In this document: piece after piece, positions 39,006-52,217 of the stretch
Layout: every line of letters begins with the position of its first letter
How positions within the stretch are numbered: the stretch's first letter is position 1
From: Lineus longissimus
Lineage: Eukaryota > Nemertea > Pilidiophora > Heteronemertea > Lineidae
DNA length: 64,000 bases
Direction: 5' to 3'
Assembly (NCBI RefSeq): GCF_910592395.1
Contig: NC_088323.1
Coordinates: 12,511,501-12,575,500, forward strand
Translations under genes and position numbers: made by a program
The notes under the pieces: model-generated
What the model was told of the DNA's origin: nothing
Databases searched by the model: none
What the model saw: the letters and a program-made list of their open reading frames with translations, nothing else

Positions 39006-42000
39006 TATAATGATCGATGAATAAACAGAAATACATGTGTAAGGACGGGAGGACGTGAATGCACAAGCCACAATCAAGTCATACAACGCGTGGATGTACA
39101 AAGCCACCACTTTTAAGGGGCTGCAGCAAAATTAAAGTGAAGCCAATAGAAACGACACATTTTCGTTTGGGGAGGGGGTTAGGGGTCATTATTTTTCGTT
39201 TTTCGACAAAAAAAGTTTAGCCTGGATTAAAGATCTTTCTTGAAGCGTTTTCTGGTCCTGAAACTGTCTGAATCTGCTCCTAAATGCCTCATACACTTTT
39301 TTCCTGGGTAGCCTGTTACAACCAAAACTTTCAAACCCCGTTTAATCACTTGCCCTCAAGCAGATTAGGATCCCGCCTTAAAGTTTGTCAGAAAGTGCTA
39401 AAAGTCAAAAGGTGCAACACAAGGCTGTGAAAAGTTAAGCCAAAAATCATAATATTTCAGTTTCTGGGGGGAGGAGGGGGTTGGAAAAGAAACTAAGATA
39501 TTTTGTTACTATTGGCTTCACTTTAATTATGCTACAGCCTTTAAATGGACTCAACGTCCCAAGCAGAGTGTCACACTGACACAACTTGTCTTAAACTCAA
39601 CCGCATTACCCGATTTATGACGGGATTAGTGTAACTACGGCCATGTGTGATCAGAAGATCACGAACATTCACACTGCTGGCGACCAGGGTAGCCAGCAAC
39701 GTGAAAACGGAGTGTCCTACTAGATGACACAATTCTTCCCCTAGCCCAGTCGAAGATATATCATACAGTACGTGCTACACTCAACTCGTCTCACACAGGG
39801 ACAATAACGGAATACGTGTCATACGGACTGACACATTGATACTGCTCTACGCAGCCCACAACTACGAATGTCTCATGTGAGAACGCATTACGAATCACAA
39901 GAATCATACTCAATGTATGTTCTATGAGAATTCTATCGCAACTTTTTATCTTCGAACCTATCAACATGATGAACATTCATGCACCATCAAAGGTCAAAAG
40001 ACATTCAAAAGCGTTAATAATGCTGACAAATTCCACCTGCATCGTAAATGAATTCTAACTATGTGAAAATTGTAAATTATGAGTAAAACGGATGTGATCC
40101 AAATTGCCAAGTGACCATCCCCTTTTCTTACACAAAATTTACAGAAGTCTTATTCATAAATTTTACCTTAATACTAAAAATAAGAATTATATGAAATTTG
40201 GCTATCAAAATATAAGATTATTTATCATGGCCGCCCGTCACGTGACTGATACTGGTATTTGGACAGACCAGAGGGCCCGCAGAGGCATCTTGACCGCCAT
40301 TATTCCTTCACAGCGATGTGTACATGCGCGTAGTGATACTAAAAATAGACGCTAGAACGATCGGGGTCAAAAGCCATAAATAGCAGGGTTGGAATCAAAA
40401 TAATTTTATATTGCCAAATCAAAGTATAGACAAGCCTATCGGCCTCTGGTTCACCATGTTTTCGGGTACCACAGGCCACTGAAACTGAGGTAATATCGAC
40501 GGCCACAGCCCAAGTGAGGTCAAGAGGTTAACACAATAGAGCAACTCCCTTCTCAAACCCAAAAGTCATGTCATGAAGGTGTCATTGCCACAACTTCATC
40601 TCAACTAATTTTTCTTCTGGACACCACTTTGACCTGACTTCAGAATTTTCACGAAAAGATTGATTTGGTGCAATAGCAAAAAACTTTATACGGCAACCCG
40701 ACTTGAAACTTGTGTTAGGCATAAGACGAAAATTAACAGGAGATTCCTCTCGTAACAGGGGCGTGAACTAAATTGTTTCGGTCTCCATCAAAACACCCGA
40801 TCAAAGATGTCAAACTACAGACGAAGATGGCTAAATTATGAGCTACAACTACACTAGTTATGTTCTTAAACTGATACTTATCAAAGTACCTGGTTTTGAA
40901 TACAATATGCCGCCGCCCGATAATTAAGACATACAGTAGTTTACTCCGAAAGATTTCTAGGAATTTAACAAGTTTGCACATTGCCGGGAAAGCCGCTGAC
41001 CAATGAAAAAGCTCGAGGTCACTTGACCTACAAAATGGTGGACGAACCAGAAAACGTAAACAGAGATTTCTTCCAAGTTCGACATTAAAATTGTCAACAA
41101 AAACATCTCTACGGACTTGATCTTCTCAATATAATATTGCAAAATATTGTATACATACTTTACAACATGGGGATGACGAAGGTATAGTTGTCATTAAAAA
41201 TAGAAGCAATCTTACGGACCAAAACGCTACCGTACGTAGTCGTTTCATTATTTATTATCTTGGCCTTCCATTCAAATTTAACCCCTTGAAAACTTAGAAG
41301 GCGGTCCGCACTCATGGAAATCAATGACGTAATACTCTATAAGAACAATAAATACCTTTAAAAACTTTTATTTGATTTTAAAAGCAGTTATCGAGTAAAC
41401 GGACACCACCCAAAATATCCACGAAATAAACACACAAATGACCACGAAAACACCTTTTCTTAAAAAACTAGCAATTTATACCAAATAAATCTGACGAGAG
41501 ACAAAACTGCATACAAATTTAGCTAGGCTATGCAAAATAATAGGACCTGTAGTGATAGATTTCAAGGAGAAAATTTACGAAGAAAACAATTTAGAGGCAA
41601 AAAATAAGGATCACATTGTGAACCAATATGAGGACATTATGCTTAAGAGACGGCTGTTAATATTATAATCCGTATATCGAACCAGGACACTGGGATAGGT
41701 TGCCTCGTGACTAACACAACTCAAAAGGTTGTTACGCGATGCGACCTCTTACAGTGGATTTCAGAAGCTTTGCATCGTGTGCACTGTTTTAACAATGATT
41801 TGGACATCTTATTTTATCTACAGTTAGGAATTCCAGAAACTTTCGTTTGATGATGTTTACCCCTGAATAAAGGATTGAGAAGAAGGACTCCGAGCAGATA
41901 CTGACAGAGTATTGTACAATTGGTTACAACGGTTGGTAAGTGCATGAATAAAAACAACGCTTAGTATTTCACATGTGTTGATAAATATTATCGATTTAAC

Positions 42001-42658
42001 TCAATTTGCATCATAGACGTTTCAAAATATCGAAAAACATCTATGAAGCAGCTTAGCATTATATTCCATTCTATGACGGCATACAGTGAAGTTCCAAAAG
42101 CTTAGCGTCGATCATTCGTACTTTCAAAGGAGTTATCCTAATACGTGTACATTCTCCATCGCCAAGTCCACAATCGTCACCTCAATGCTAGAATATCTCG
42201 CCTTGCTATGCTTTATTGTGATAATATAAATGAAAAATAGTCATTCTGGCTATACAGGGGATTTAACACAAGACATTTTAAAGCGTTTTTAGTTCTTTAC
42301 TGCTTTTTTTTGAAACTATGTGCCACAAATAATTGTGAGCTTATGTTCATACTTTTCACAGTCGTAACGACTGTTGTCATGGTTGTATTAACGAACCTGA
42401 CAACAGTAGCCACGGATGTGTTTACAAAACATCGAGTAACTTTATATGTATGTAGAACTCAGAGAACTAATAATAGCTAATTAAAGCTAACACAAAACAG
42501 TCCCTAAAACAACAAGGCAGATTTTGCTGTTTGAATTATAGTTGCTTATGTGATGGAAACTTTGCTAGTTTCAACTGAGCTTCAAGTTTCATTTTCCTGG
42601 CCCTCTTGTTCGGTAACAGTGATGAGTTGTCTCCTTAACGGTGAAATTTATCTGAGCT

Positions 42659-42812
<154 letters not shown>

Positions 42813-43053
42813 CAATGCAGGTTTTTGACCGTTTTCCGGGCTTTCAACTAAAAGTACGAAAAAAATAGTGCTCGCGAGATGGTAGCCTAGTTTCGTGGGT
42901 TAGGGTAACTTGGCTTTCTTCCTCTCTGTACATGCTACAATGTGAACTTTTAGTCCTCGATATATATGCGTACTTACAAGCTTATATACTAAATTGTTTT
43001 ACAACTACCATTTTAAAATTGAGATAGGTATAATAATTGATCACGTGGCAAAC

Positions 43054-46000
43054 ATGTTGCTCGGAAACTTTAAATTTTTCTCTGAGCAGTTCCTTTCCAA
43101 GATGATGCCCTTACTTTTGCTGATTGTAACTCAGCAACTACTACAACCCACAGAAGGAGACATCACAAATAACTTGACTCAAAAAGGTTTAAGGAATTGA
43201 ACCCGAGGCGGAGGACCTTGGTTGAGTTACCAAGACACTCTCGGGTGGAGCTAAAATTTCGTCCAAACCCTCGCCTGTCGGCTCGGGTTTGGACTGTATT
43301 TTAGCTCCACCCGAGAGTGTCTTGGTAACTCAACCAAGGTCCTCCGCCTCGGGTTCAATTTCTATTCTAAAATACCTCAAACTTAAAAAGATAGGCCAAG
43401 AAAATAACTTGAATATGTGCAAATTTGGCAAATTCCATCCATCGCCGGCCCGGCCGGAGCGCCGGTAGCGCCGTTGTTTACATTATGTTACGGCAACGTT
43501 ACAGAAAATGAGACATGTACATTTTGTACAGCGCGCATAGGAAGTCCGCATCGGCTCGCTCAAGTGATGCTAAAATCCGCGCAAATGGGCTATTTGGAGC
43601 GTTTTTCTCGGCAAATATGTGTAGTGCTCATTAAAAAACTTAGGGTGGTTGATGCTTCCTTGACTGATTTGTGTTTGAAGCAGTGTTTTGAGAGCCTCAA
43701 ACTTCTGAAGTGAGCTGAAATTCAATTGACGTGACGTGTGCATGGTTTCCACATTTTAGTGCAACCCGAGGGAACTTTGGTAGAGCATCTTGGTTGCGTG
43801 TCCAAAACACTCCGCTCTGAGAACGAGGCTTATGCATTTTCCATTTAAAAGTTGACTTTACGGTACCAAGGTATTTTAGAATTGTATATTGAACATTAGA
43901 TTGTCAATGGACACTGTGCTCACGATTTCCTAAGAGGAAGCGTGATACAGATCATCACCAGCTATTGCGGACCAGCTATTGCGGGCCTTACCAATGAAGC
44001 CACTCGTGCTATTGGTCCTGGTAGCCCTAAACGAAAATGCTAATTCGGCATTTTTAATACCCCTTTGAAAAGTTTGAATATTACAGTGTCCAGAGTACAT
44101 TAAGGACCTCTTCAATAATCGAAGGAATCGTCAGGCCTTCGGCTGCTCTAAAGTTAGAAGTAGTTGTCAAACATGCTGTCTATTCGTGAGATAATTACGT
44201 GTACATGTACGTAAAAATCTCGATACACGCAAAGAGCACGGCCACTAACAACGGCTATGTGCACTCCATTAACAACCGACCACAACGAAAGTGTACATGT
44301 ACTCATACTTGACATTAACAACGAAAATAGAAAATCCGTTTGAAGGTTTTATTCATAGGAAAAATAATGTTATTTATACCCGAAATCGTCCACTATATGA
44401 TCGTTTCCGGTATCAAGTCATCTCGCCTCCACCAATTCCTGAGGTAGCACTACACAGTCTGGAGGACGGTGTCCAGGGCAGCGTCAAATAGGCCCCAGGC
44501 AACCGTGACGAGGTAGTCGTTTAGTTTCTGCTGAGGCCAAATCATACATCACAGGCACCGTAATCTATACATTTCTGGGTTCATATGAATCACTACTATA
44601 ATGGACGTATGGCTGAAATAGTTCGTCACACATCTCCTCCGTCAGTTCAGATCGGATAACCTCGAAACTTTTTCCTGAAAGTCGTGGTTGATATAGAGAT
44701 GGACCTCGCCGGGTTAAATTGGTAAAATTTGCAGCGATCTCGGAGAAATAGCATTTTTTGTTATTTCTATATATGGGCATATTCATGAACATAAGGGGCC
44801 TCTTCAGCAGGTCAGATTTGCATATGGGGCCATCTGTTAAATTAAAAGTGTGGGATTATACAAAGTAAGCCGGGAAAGTATTGGGGCCACTTTATGTTTA
44901 AAGCATTCATCCACTTCCGCAATTTTCCCCCTTTATTTTGGTCGTACTCCTTCACCTTACGTTGTTAATCGCTCTCAATTTTTCTAAGTACCATATGGGA
45001 AATAATCACGTGATACACGTCATATAATAACAAAACCGCCTCAAGCACTGGGCGCGAAGTAGCGCACAGCTCCATATATGAATACCCGGGGCAAATATAA
45101 AATATAATATCAAATCCCGATTAACATTTCTTTACTGCAATAAAAACAGGCTAACCACTGCAGATTAACAAGTGAGTGTTCCGGAACGAGTGGAGTCCGT
45201 GCGGAGGGTGTCGAAAAACCCTAGGCGAACTACTTCCTTCGTCTGGTGCTACCACCCACTATGCTCGCGGCATTTGTTGTACTAAGTTGGTAACACGCCA
45301 ACTCTTCACCATTTGTCAAAATAAGTCGAGACCACTTTGAAGAGTGGTGGAGTTTGATTTTTTTCGGTCGTTTTGGCCAAAAACACGTATAGTGTAAGTA
45401 ATTTGAACGAAAATCATACCCCCAAATCATCATGTTCGATTTGTAAACACTTGGGTCGGCGCGGAGTGCGCCACATCACACATCGACCTATTTTACGCAT
45501 ATCAAAATCAAGACAACATCACAACACCCAGACATATAATTTCATTTCACCCAAATTGCCCCGACCCCACAGTAAGCCATCACCCTAAAACAACCCGCGC
45601 CACGGGTATTATGCGAGTCCAGAGAAGAAGTCTACTGCAAATTCGTAGCATTTAACTCATAAATGCACCGTTATGTGGCGCCACTTTGACACCACTTGGA
45701 TCCTGAAAACGGTAAAAAATTTACCAAGAAATGGCATGACGTGTGCGATCTTTAAACGGGCCTTAAAATGAATGATTTGGGAATGACATTACCACCAGCA
45801 GATAGCCAAATGTTTCTGTATTTGATGTGAAAACATGGGGTCATCTGGGCTATTTTTTCGCTATATGGCCTAGAATTCTGACGAGCATTCCTTACACTCG
45901 CACAACTAAGCCCAACCTCGGGTGGCAGATGGAAGGTTACATATTGAGGCCAAACTTGGGCTTGAGACCCGTCTCAAATGGCACAGATGCCAGGCTCATA

Positions 46001-48135
46001 AAATCACCAAAGATCCCTCTGCACATTGAAACTAAGTTCGGGGCGTCAAAGTAAATACTATTTGGAAGGTGATGGACCCATTCATGAACATTGAAACGGC
46101 CCGTGTCTTAAGAGCTACATTTCTCTGGGGGGGGGGGGGGGGGGGGGGGGTGAAACAAAACGGACCCCGTCCCCACTGAGTAATGCCACCTCAGGTCTGC
46201 ACAGGAACAGGTGCACAAGCATTGGAGAGTAAGGACCGGCTTTCGCTGTGCTGCCATCTGTTTTCTGAGGTTTCAGCTAGCCTCCTCATTACTGGTTAGT
46301 GTCGACCTGGCAATACCCCCCCCCCCTCCCCCATTCCCCGATCCTCCTTTCATGTAACATCATATATTTGTTTCTTCCACCAACAATTGCAGCAATTATA
46401 CGATGGGATTTTAATGGAAAAGACACAACATTAAGGTATTAAAACCATCTGTAAGATTTATGTTCGGCTACCAGATTTTATATACAGGTCCACCAAAAGC
46501 AAAGGACACCAATGACGATTCATGGCACACTGCTTTCCAATCTTCTATAAAAAAGAGTGAAAGTTATGTAATTTTAAGTGAGACCTTTATGTTCATTCCT
46601 TTCCAGAACCCATTGGCAGAGCCTTTGAGGTTCCGCTAACTTAGCGGTGAGATAGCGCCAGCTAAGCCCAAATGACTGAAACTTGGCGGCACGCTAAGAG
46701 AACGGTGGTTTAACAGCTGCAAGCCACTGTTTGCGGATAGCGGCGCTCTGAACAACAGGGCCCAGGCTTCGTCGTAGCAGCACCATTTTAAGTGTAGTCT
46801 AGAAATGCCGATATTTTCTAATTGACGTGTGATGATGAAACATAGCTTTCACAAAATGTTTGAATGACATATATCAACAGTGAGACTTGGATGAATTTAA
46901 TTGGTGTGCCGCATAGCAAAATATAACGAATATTCAATCATCAAACCACGCCTTTCAAATCTTCTGTGAAAGCTATGTTTCAAAAGAGCCCCATTTTTGG
47001 TAATATTGGCAGTTTTAGACATTACTTATCTGAAGTGGATGTGAGTGCACTTTGGATTTCATAATGATAACAACTGTTGATTTTCTTTTGTCATTCTGAA
47101 AAGGTTAGGGAACCATCCGACATTTTTACAATCTGCTGTATTCGGTCAAGTCCAGTCATTCAAATGGAGGAATAATGATTGCGTAACACCACCAGACCTG
47201 AATATTTTTGAGCATCCAAAGCTGACTCTCGTGTTTTATTTGCGCATACGGTGCCATGATTGGGCAAGAGTCAACAATATAGTATGCCTCTCAAACACGG
47301 CTAGTCATGGTATTGGTTTTCCTCGAATTAGCATAAGAAAAAGGACGCTGTTGTTTTCCCCCAACTGTGGGAGTAAGCACCAGAGACTATCAGTATTTGA
47401 AGTAATCCAAGGAGAATTGGTGAAAACGCCGCGTTGGCAAGTGCTTGCCATTTCGTATGATGAGAAGAGGGAGAAGGCATACATGTCAGCAAACGGCAAA
47501 TCATTATCGATTAAGAAAAGAGGACCGAACAGGTGTAAAAATTATTTATCAGTAGGGCAAACGTGCCGGTTGCTGATCGGCTGCGGTTGTTGCCGGACCT
47601 ATTTCCCTTACAACTTTAATGGCGACCTGGCGCGCATCCTTGTATTCCCGTTCATCTTGAGTGGAGGTTACTTGATGAATCTAACTGATCACGGTAGGTA
47701 ATCGAAACACCAAAATAGTAGAGGCAGAGAGGCAACCTATCCGGCTGGTTGTAGAGTAAATCGTGGCTATATCGGGTGGCCCACAAAACATCGAAAACAC
47801 TAGTCAATAGCATTCTGAATTTCTTGAGTCTTATTGAGGGTCAAGATACAAAAAAATGGAATTTTACAAATGGTAAAAAGGCTGTATCTATCATATTGTA
47901 GGCCTCGACAGGTAGTGGCTGAAACTTCAGTAATAACTTGAAGTCCATTTGCTCACAATTATTGTGATAATAGACTGCAGCAGTCTCTAAATTTCATGTT
48001 AAATGATGCCATTCCAGACAGGAGGTGAACTCGGAAGATTGCATCAAACTTCTTGAAGATGGTTTGTTATCCAATTAATATAGTGGTTGCAATGATTATT
48101 ACATTTCAGCCGGATGGAGATGCCTCCAAAATTAG
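43054..48135 (+). CDS. Secreted concanavalin A/laminin-G-like protein, gene copy III
   Basis: Exons by homology: 43054-43186, 46393-46435, 47104-47693 and 48110-48135. The frame is open. Compared with copy II, changes that alter residues are I to L in exon 1 and A to V, V to M and D to Y in exon 3; silent changes are one in exon 1 and one in exon 3. A 693-bp insertion begins at base five of intron 1 and turns the donor from GTTTGT into GTTTAA. That may weaken splicing of the signal-peptide exon, so this copy may be impaired. The insertion also lengthens intron 1 to about 3.2 kb. Confidence 0.45.
43191..43883 (+). mobile_element. 693-bp insertion with long hairpin in intron 1 of gene III
   Basis: Absent from units I and II, where GGTTTGTATATTGAAC is continuous. 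Its first part is a near-perfect hairpin with arms of about 76 bp (43194-43272 and 43288-43363) around CCTCGCCTGTCGGC. Its second part is bounded by 14-bp inverted ends ATTCTAAAATACCT (43364-43377) and its complement (43869-43882). Target duplication is unclear. An open frame inside (43417-43713) has no recognisable features. It may be one composite element or two nested ones. Confidence 0.75.
45900..45980 (+). repeat. Single copy of the 81-bp sequence in intron 1 of gene III
   Basis: Homologous to one copy of the pairs in units I and II, so copy number changed between units. Confidence 0.8.
47104..47693 (+). CDS. Domain exon (exon 3), gene copy III: laminin-G/concanavalin A-like
   Basis: Same boundaries (AAAAG acceptor, GTAGGT donor), length and cysteines as in copies I and II. 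It carries SVFEV, AYMSANG and GGYLM in place of SAFEV, AYVSANG and GGDLM. Confidence 0.6.
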
Positions 48136-48595
48136 GTTGAGGTACAGTACAAGTCTCAATTGACATCCCTTCAGCTTCGATTAAGTTTCACGCACTAACC
48201 TACACGGCAAAGTATTCGCGGAGGGTTCGTGCCGGGTTATGCGTAAGTTACGCACAGGTTACATGTAAGTTACGCGCTTCAAACATGTAGGCAAAACTGG
48301 TGAATCGAGATTATTTGACGTCATCAGGTAGAACCAGAACAGCTCAGTGAAAGCAAAAACTACATTTCAACCACGTCGGTCAGTTTGTCATTCGGCAACC
48401 TTTGCGTGTCCTAATTTATGTCCGGAGGTGGTCGAGACAACTGCTTTGCTGTACGAAAGCACAGCCTTCATTCGGGGACTACTTGATTAGCTATTCAAAA
48501 TGGCCGTATCGTAGCCCCTGGTATAAAACGGGAAGTAAGATTGGATTCAAGTAATTTTTAAAGAGGTCTGCCTGTAAAATTTGGGTGCGACTAAT

Positions 48596-49429
48596 GCAGC
48601 GGTCAATTACAATTACATTCGACATTTATTCGACACCTGGGAAAAAGGGGTCGTCCAGGAATCGGCAGTTTCTCACCCAGAGCACAAGATCCTCGCTCCA
48701 GGAATTCACTGCTTCTTCTTTTTTGGAGCTTCAGAGCATCACCTGTTTTTCACTTGTCAGAAGAGTGAACGTCAGGAATGCCACACAAATTCACATTTTT
48801 GGGTACGAAATCTATTATGAATAGACTTGTTCCCATATCTGGGTAAGGGTTGGCTGGTTTGTGCAAATCAACTGAACATTGCCTCCTTTAATTCTCAACC
48901 CTCTTCCCCCACAATGATGGCTGCAGATGTCAGAAAATTTACGGAAAGAAGAAACTGGATAATAGTACCAAGCTGTTCTCCATTCCCATGTGATTTGTAA
49001 ATTATTACGGTATATTTTCAAACCAATGAAATGAATAAAACTTTGTATGTAAAAACATTTGCCTTTTTGTTTTAATTGGAATGCCTTAGAACAACCAACC
49101 CTGTGCTAAGCAGTTGTGGTGGTTGGATGTTATATATTGTCAAAATCAAATGAAATCGAGGCTGGAAAAGCGTGCATGGGTGATGACTGACCGCGGTCGC
49201 CAGACATGCGACGGTCTTTCGGCATGTTCGGCTGTCCCGTACGCAGGAATTCACCAAAGATCATATTTGTTATTTTCAAACATTCGACGAAATTCGACGC
49301 TGATTTTTACTCAGTTCGTCAGGAATTCAACGCTAGGGATTTTTTGGAAACCTCAGGACGCAGCGGCGGCGGCGTCGCATCAGTATCGACCCCTGAAATG
49401 GGGGGTTCAGAGTTGTAATTGACCGCTGC
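48596..49429 (+). mobile_element. Same MITE, unit IV copy (834 bp)
   Basis: Same ends, but the left C tract and neighbouring bases are deleted and the right G tract is only 6 bases long. Confidence 0.85.
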
Positions 49430-49746
49430 ATAACGCGTAACATACGCGAATTTAGAGATGCCAATTGTGACTTGAGCTGTAACTCCACATTTCATTTTGA
49501 GAGGCTTTTTGCCTCCGCGTTTTTTAAAGTTCAATTTTGAAAATGTCGCTTATTTGATAATTTTGATATCTGATTTTTTATGCGGCATACATTCATGTAC
49601 ATGATATAACTGGTGTAAAATATCAAATTAGTGGTCCTTGTTTATGCTATTTTCTATTTTTTATCGTTTTTGGGGTCACCGAAACTTTACTACTGATGGA
49701 GCTGAAAGCTATTCCGATTCAAGGTCAGGGCCTGGATAAAACAAAT

Positions 49747-49843
49747 GTTGTCACTGCCGCTGGCGTTAACTTTTAAGTTAACACCAGAGTTAGTGACAAC
49801 ATTGTGGCTCAAGATGAGTTAAAACTCATCTTGACCCGCAATG
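49747..49843 (+). repeat. Twin adjacent hairpins (unit IV)
   Basis: As in II and III, with substitutions on one side of each stem (CAGAG for CAGCG; ATTGTGG for ATTGCGG). Confidence 0.75.
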
Positions 49844-51365
49844 TTTTGAGATCGCTAAGTCACTCACCAAAAGTTTGCTGATCTCGATAGTGGTGACGCA
49901 AAAACATGAGAGTCAGGAGGCGTTATCTCCTTCAGTAAAACATCTAGATTTAACGCCACGTTATGTTAACGCCAGCTTTAGTGAGAAAAACCGGGCCCAG
50001 GGTGTCACCGTCTCAACGGTAACGGAGAGATGGCTGTGGCATGCTGGACACAACCCCGGACTGACCAGGGAACACCACAAATACATCATCCCTAAAATTA
50101 TTGCAACCTCGTACATTTAGGGTGGTTTCAAGCAGGTCAATATTTCGTCAGTCAGTCAAAATGACATAACTTTTAAATGGATCAAAGAGTGACTAAATGT
50201 ATATACATACTAAAGTTCTTAAAATTTGGGACTTCCAGGTAGGGCCAACGTGAGACCTTCTATTTCTAGACTTTAACTTTTTCATGGTCATACTTCTCCT
50301 GCTGGATATTCACTGATTGGTGCCATCCAGGAATTGGACTCAGGGTCGTTTCACTCATGTGTATATCCTAGCAGTCAAAACAACTGTCATGAGAGCCATG
50401 GAATACTATATAATTACCTACATGTATGTATACCTCAATTTCTACAATGATTTTTTAGACTTTTGGGAGCAGCTAGCCTTAAGCTTTACTCTCCCTTTAT
50501 AATTGACGTACAGGCCAGCCGTCTCGTTGTGCATTTTTGTGGAGGAGGCCTACATGTCTAATTCAGCTAATGAATTTTACACGGACTGATCTGACATTGA
50601 TTCTAAAATCTCACAATGTCTAGTGTTGATGTGAATATCTCAGTTTGAGAGAGAATGAAGTATCTCTGTTGGAAATCTTAGAGGCTTTTTGACATTTTCC
50701 TTTTTATTACAGTGTACACTGTGACCGTGTATGAGCCTTGGTAGTCTCCATTATTACAAGGGCAGAAATCTAGAGCATGATTTTTTTTCGTACGGTGATA
50801 AGTACTAACACGCTGTGCATTCCATTGTTTGGGATTCCCCTTCCCCAGTTTCAACCTGGTGATGGGATTGCCTTGGTGGGTTTAGTTCGTGTTTTACCCC
50901 TTTTACCTCTCCTTAGCGATCATCAACCTCACTAGCTGCGAGCCTCGAAGCCAACGGCCTTGTATATAATACCACCGCCTTGAAATCAAAATCTGAAAGT
51001 TTTATCAGCCGTTTTATAGAGAATAAAAACATGTACCAATACTTGATTGTTTGGAGTTCTTAAAGGCCATATATCAAGGTTTTTTGCCATTTTCTGCTGT
51101 AAGACGATTTCAAAAGTGTACCTAACACTTTATACAATACCGAAAACCAAATGCAATTAGCTCCATCCATTTTGAAGATATAGCCAATTATGTGTTTGAC
51201 AACTTGATTACCTAATCAGGCTAGCAACTGGCTTGTTAGAACCAGGCGGCGGGTTCAGCAAAAGTTGTGATGTAGATCAGGTTTATCTGTACATGTCATG
51301 CAATCATAAAAGCAGGAGGGCCTTAATTAATTATGCACACCTGGAAGTAATGTGTTTCATTCACT

Positions 51366-51671
51366 ATGGTGTATTGTGTGGCTCCGAATTGTGTCAAGGA
51401 TAGCACAAAGAACAATCGAATGACGGATGGGACCCATTTTCATGAATTTCCAAAGCCAGTTGAACGAGAGAGGAGGAAGCTGTTGATTCGGAAGTGCAAA
51501 CGTTTGGAGTGTTGGAAGCCTGGGCCTTCGGCCAAACTTTGCAGTGATCACTTTATCGATACGGATTATCACATGAAGCCGGATATCTGCATCCAACTGA
51601 ATATTAAATGCCACTTGTTAAAAACAGCTGTTCCAACCATGTCAATTGCATTTAATGCCCGAGGCTGCTGA
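51366..51671 (+). CDS. THAP-type zinc-finger protein, 101 residues
   Basis: The N-terminal zinc finger has the C2CH arrangement C4, C9, C59, H62, with H26-E-F-P, the conserved W50 and F63, and the closing AVPTM box near residue 89. THAP domains bind DNA and are found at the N-terminus of P-element and some other transposases. The frame starts at ATG 51366, is intact, and ends soon after the AVPTM box, the usual end of a THAP exon. It may therefore be a stand-alone DNA-binding protein or the first exon of a lost longer gene. It lies about 300 bp from the left end of the TTAA-flanked element and is absent from all sister units. Confidence 0.7.
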   Translation: MVYCVAPNCVKDSTKNNRMTDGTHFHEFPKPVERERRKLLIRKCKRLECWKPGPSAKLCSDHFIDTDYHMKPDICIQLNIKCHLLKTAVPTMSIAFNARGC

Positions 51672-51845
51672 GGTCGGTTGTTATACATAATGTGTAGGCC
51701 CTATTGGGGCCTGTGATACCGCATAGTGTCTTCTTGTGTTCAAGCCATAGCAAGGTGACAGCGACACAGGTCAGTGTCAGTGACAGCCACTGTCAATGAC
51801 AGATTATTGTCATCTGACATCTAGGCCATCTAACGTTGCACGGCA

Positions 51846-52061
51846 TTATATCGTCACGTCAAGATGATTGTGCATAATACCGTCACTTTTCAATAGTAGT
51901 TCAGCGTCATGACATAACTGGCGATACAACACAGACGAGGCGAAACAATATTGTGCAACATTAGTCTGTTCAAAAATCATACATGTTATGCATCTGCAAC
52001 CGTCTATCAATGTCTTCTTTGCTATATCGGCAGGTCTGCCATGCAAATTGATTAACCACAA
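51846..52061 (-). pseudogene. Continuation of the PYMFEP frame after a stop codon
   Basis: In frame with the preceding 50-residue frame, two codons after its TAG. Contains GCRCITCM and further cysteines and histidines, which may be the remains of a zinc-binding domain. No ATG start near its upstream end. Confidence 0.3.
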
Positions 52062-52064
52062 ATT

Positions 52065-52217
52065 CTAATCACTTTCGTCCGAATGATCACTCTCATTATG
52101 ATCTAGTGATATTAATGGCTCGAACATGTACGGCTCAACGTTTAAATATCGTTCTGTATCGACCAAAACATCCTCAAATTCACTGCTCTCACTCTCTGAA
52201 CTGTATACGGAAGCCAT
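52065..52217 (-). CDS. Acidic small protein with PYMFEP motif (second frame of the TTAA element)
   Basis: Fifty residues starting MASVYSSESESSEFEDVL, then NVEPYMFEPLIS, then an Asp/Ser/Glu-rich tail, stop TAG. A short PYxFEP motif behind an acidic start is, to my knowledge, shared by many invertebrate proteins annotated as P2X7-receptor intracellular-domain-like. After the stop, the same frame continues open (51846-52061) and contains a C-x-C-x2-C cluster (GCRCITC), as in that domain, so this may be the start of such a gene broken by a TAG. The assignment is from memory of the motif and should be searched. Confidence 0.4.
   Translation of the reverse strand: MASVYSSESESSEFEDVLVDTERYLNVEPYMFEPLISLDHNESDHSDESD

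Noticed and set aside
43417-43713. 98-residue frame in the 693-bp insertion as a transposase
   Set aside because: No catalytic or DNA-binding motif is seen and it is short; probably chance.
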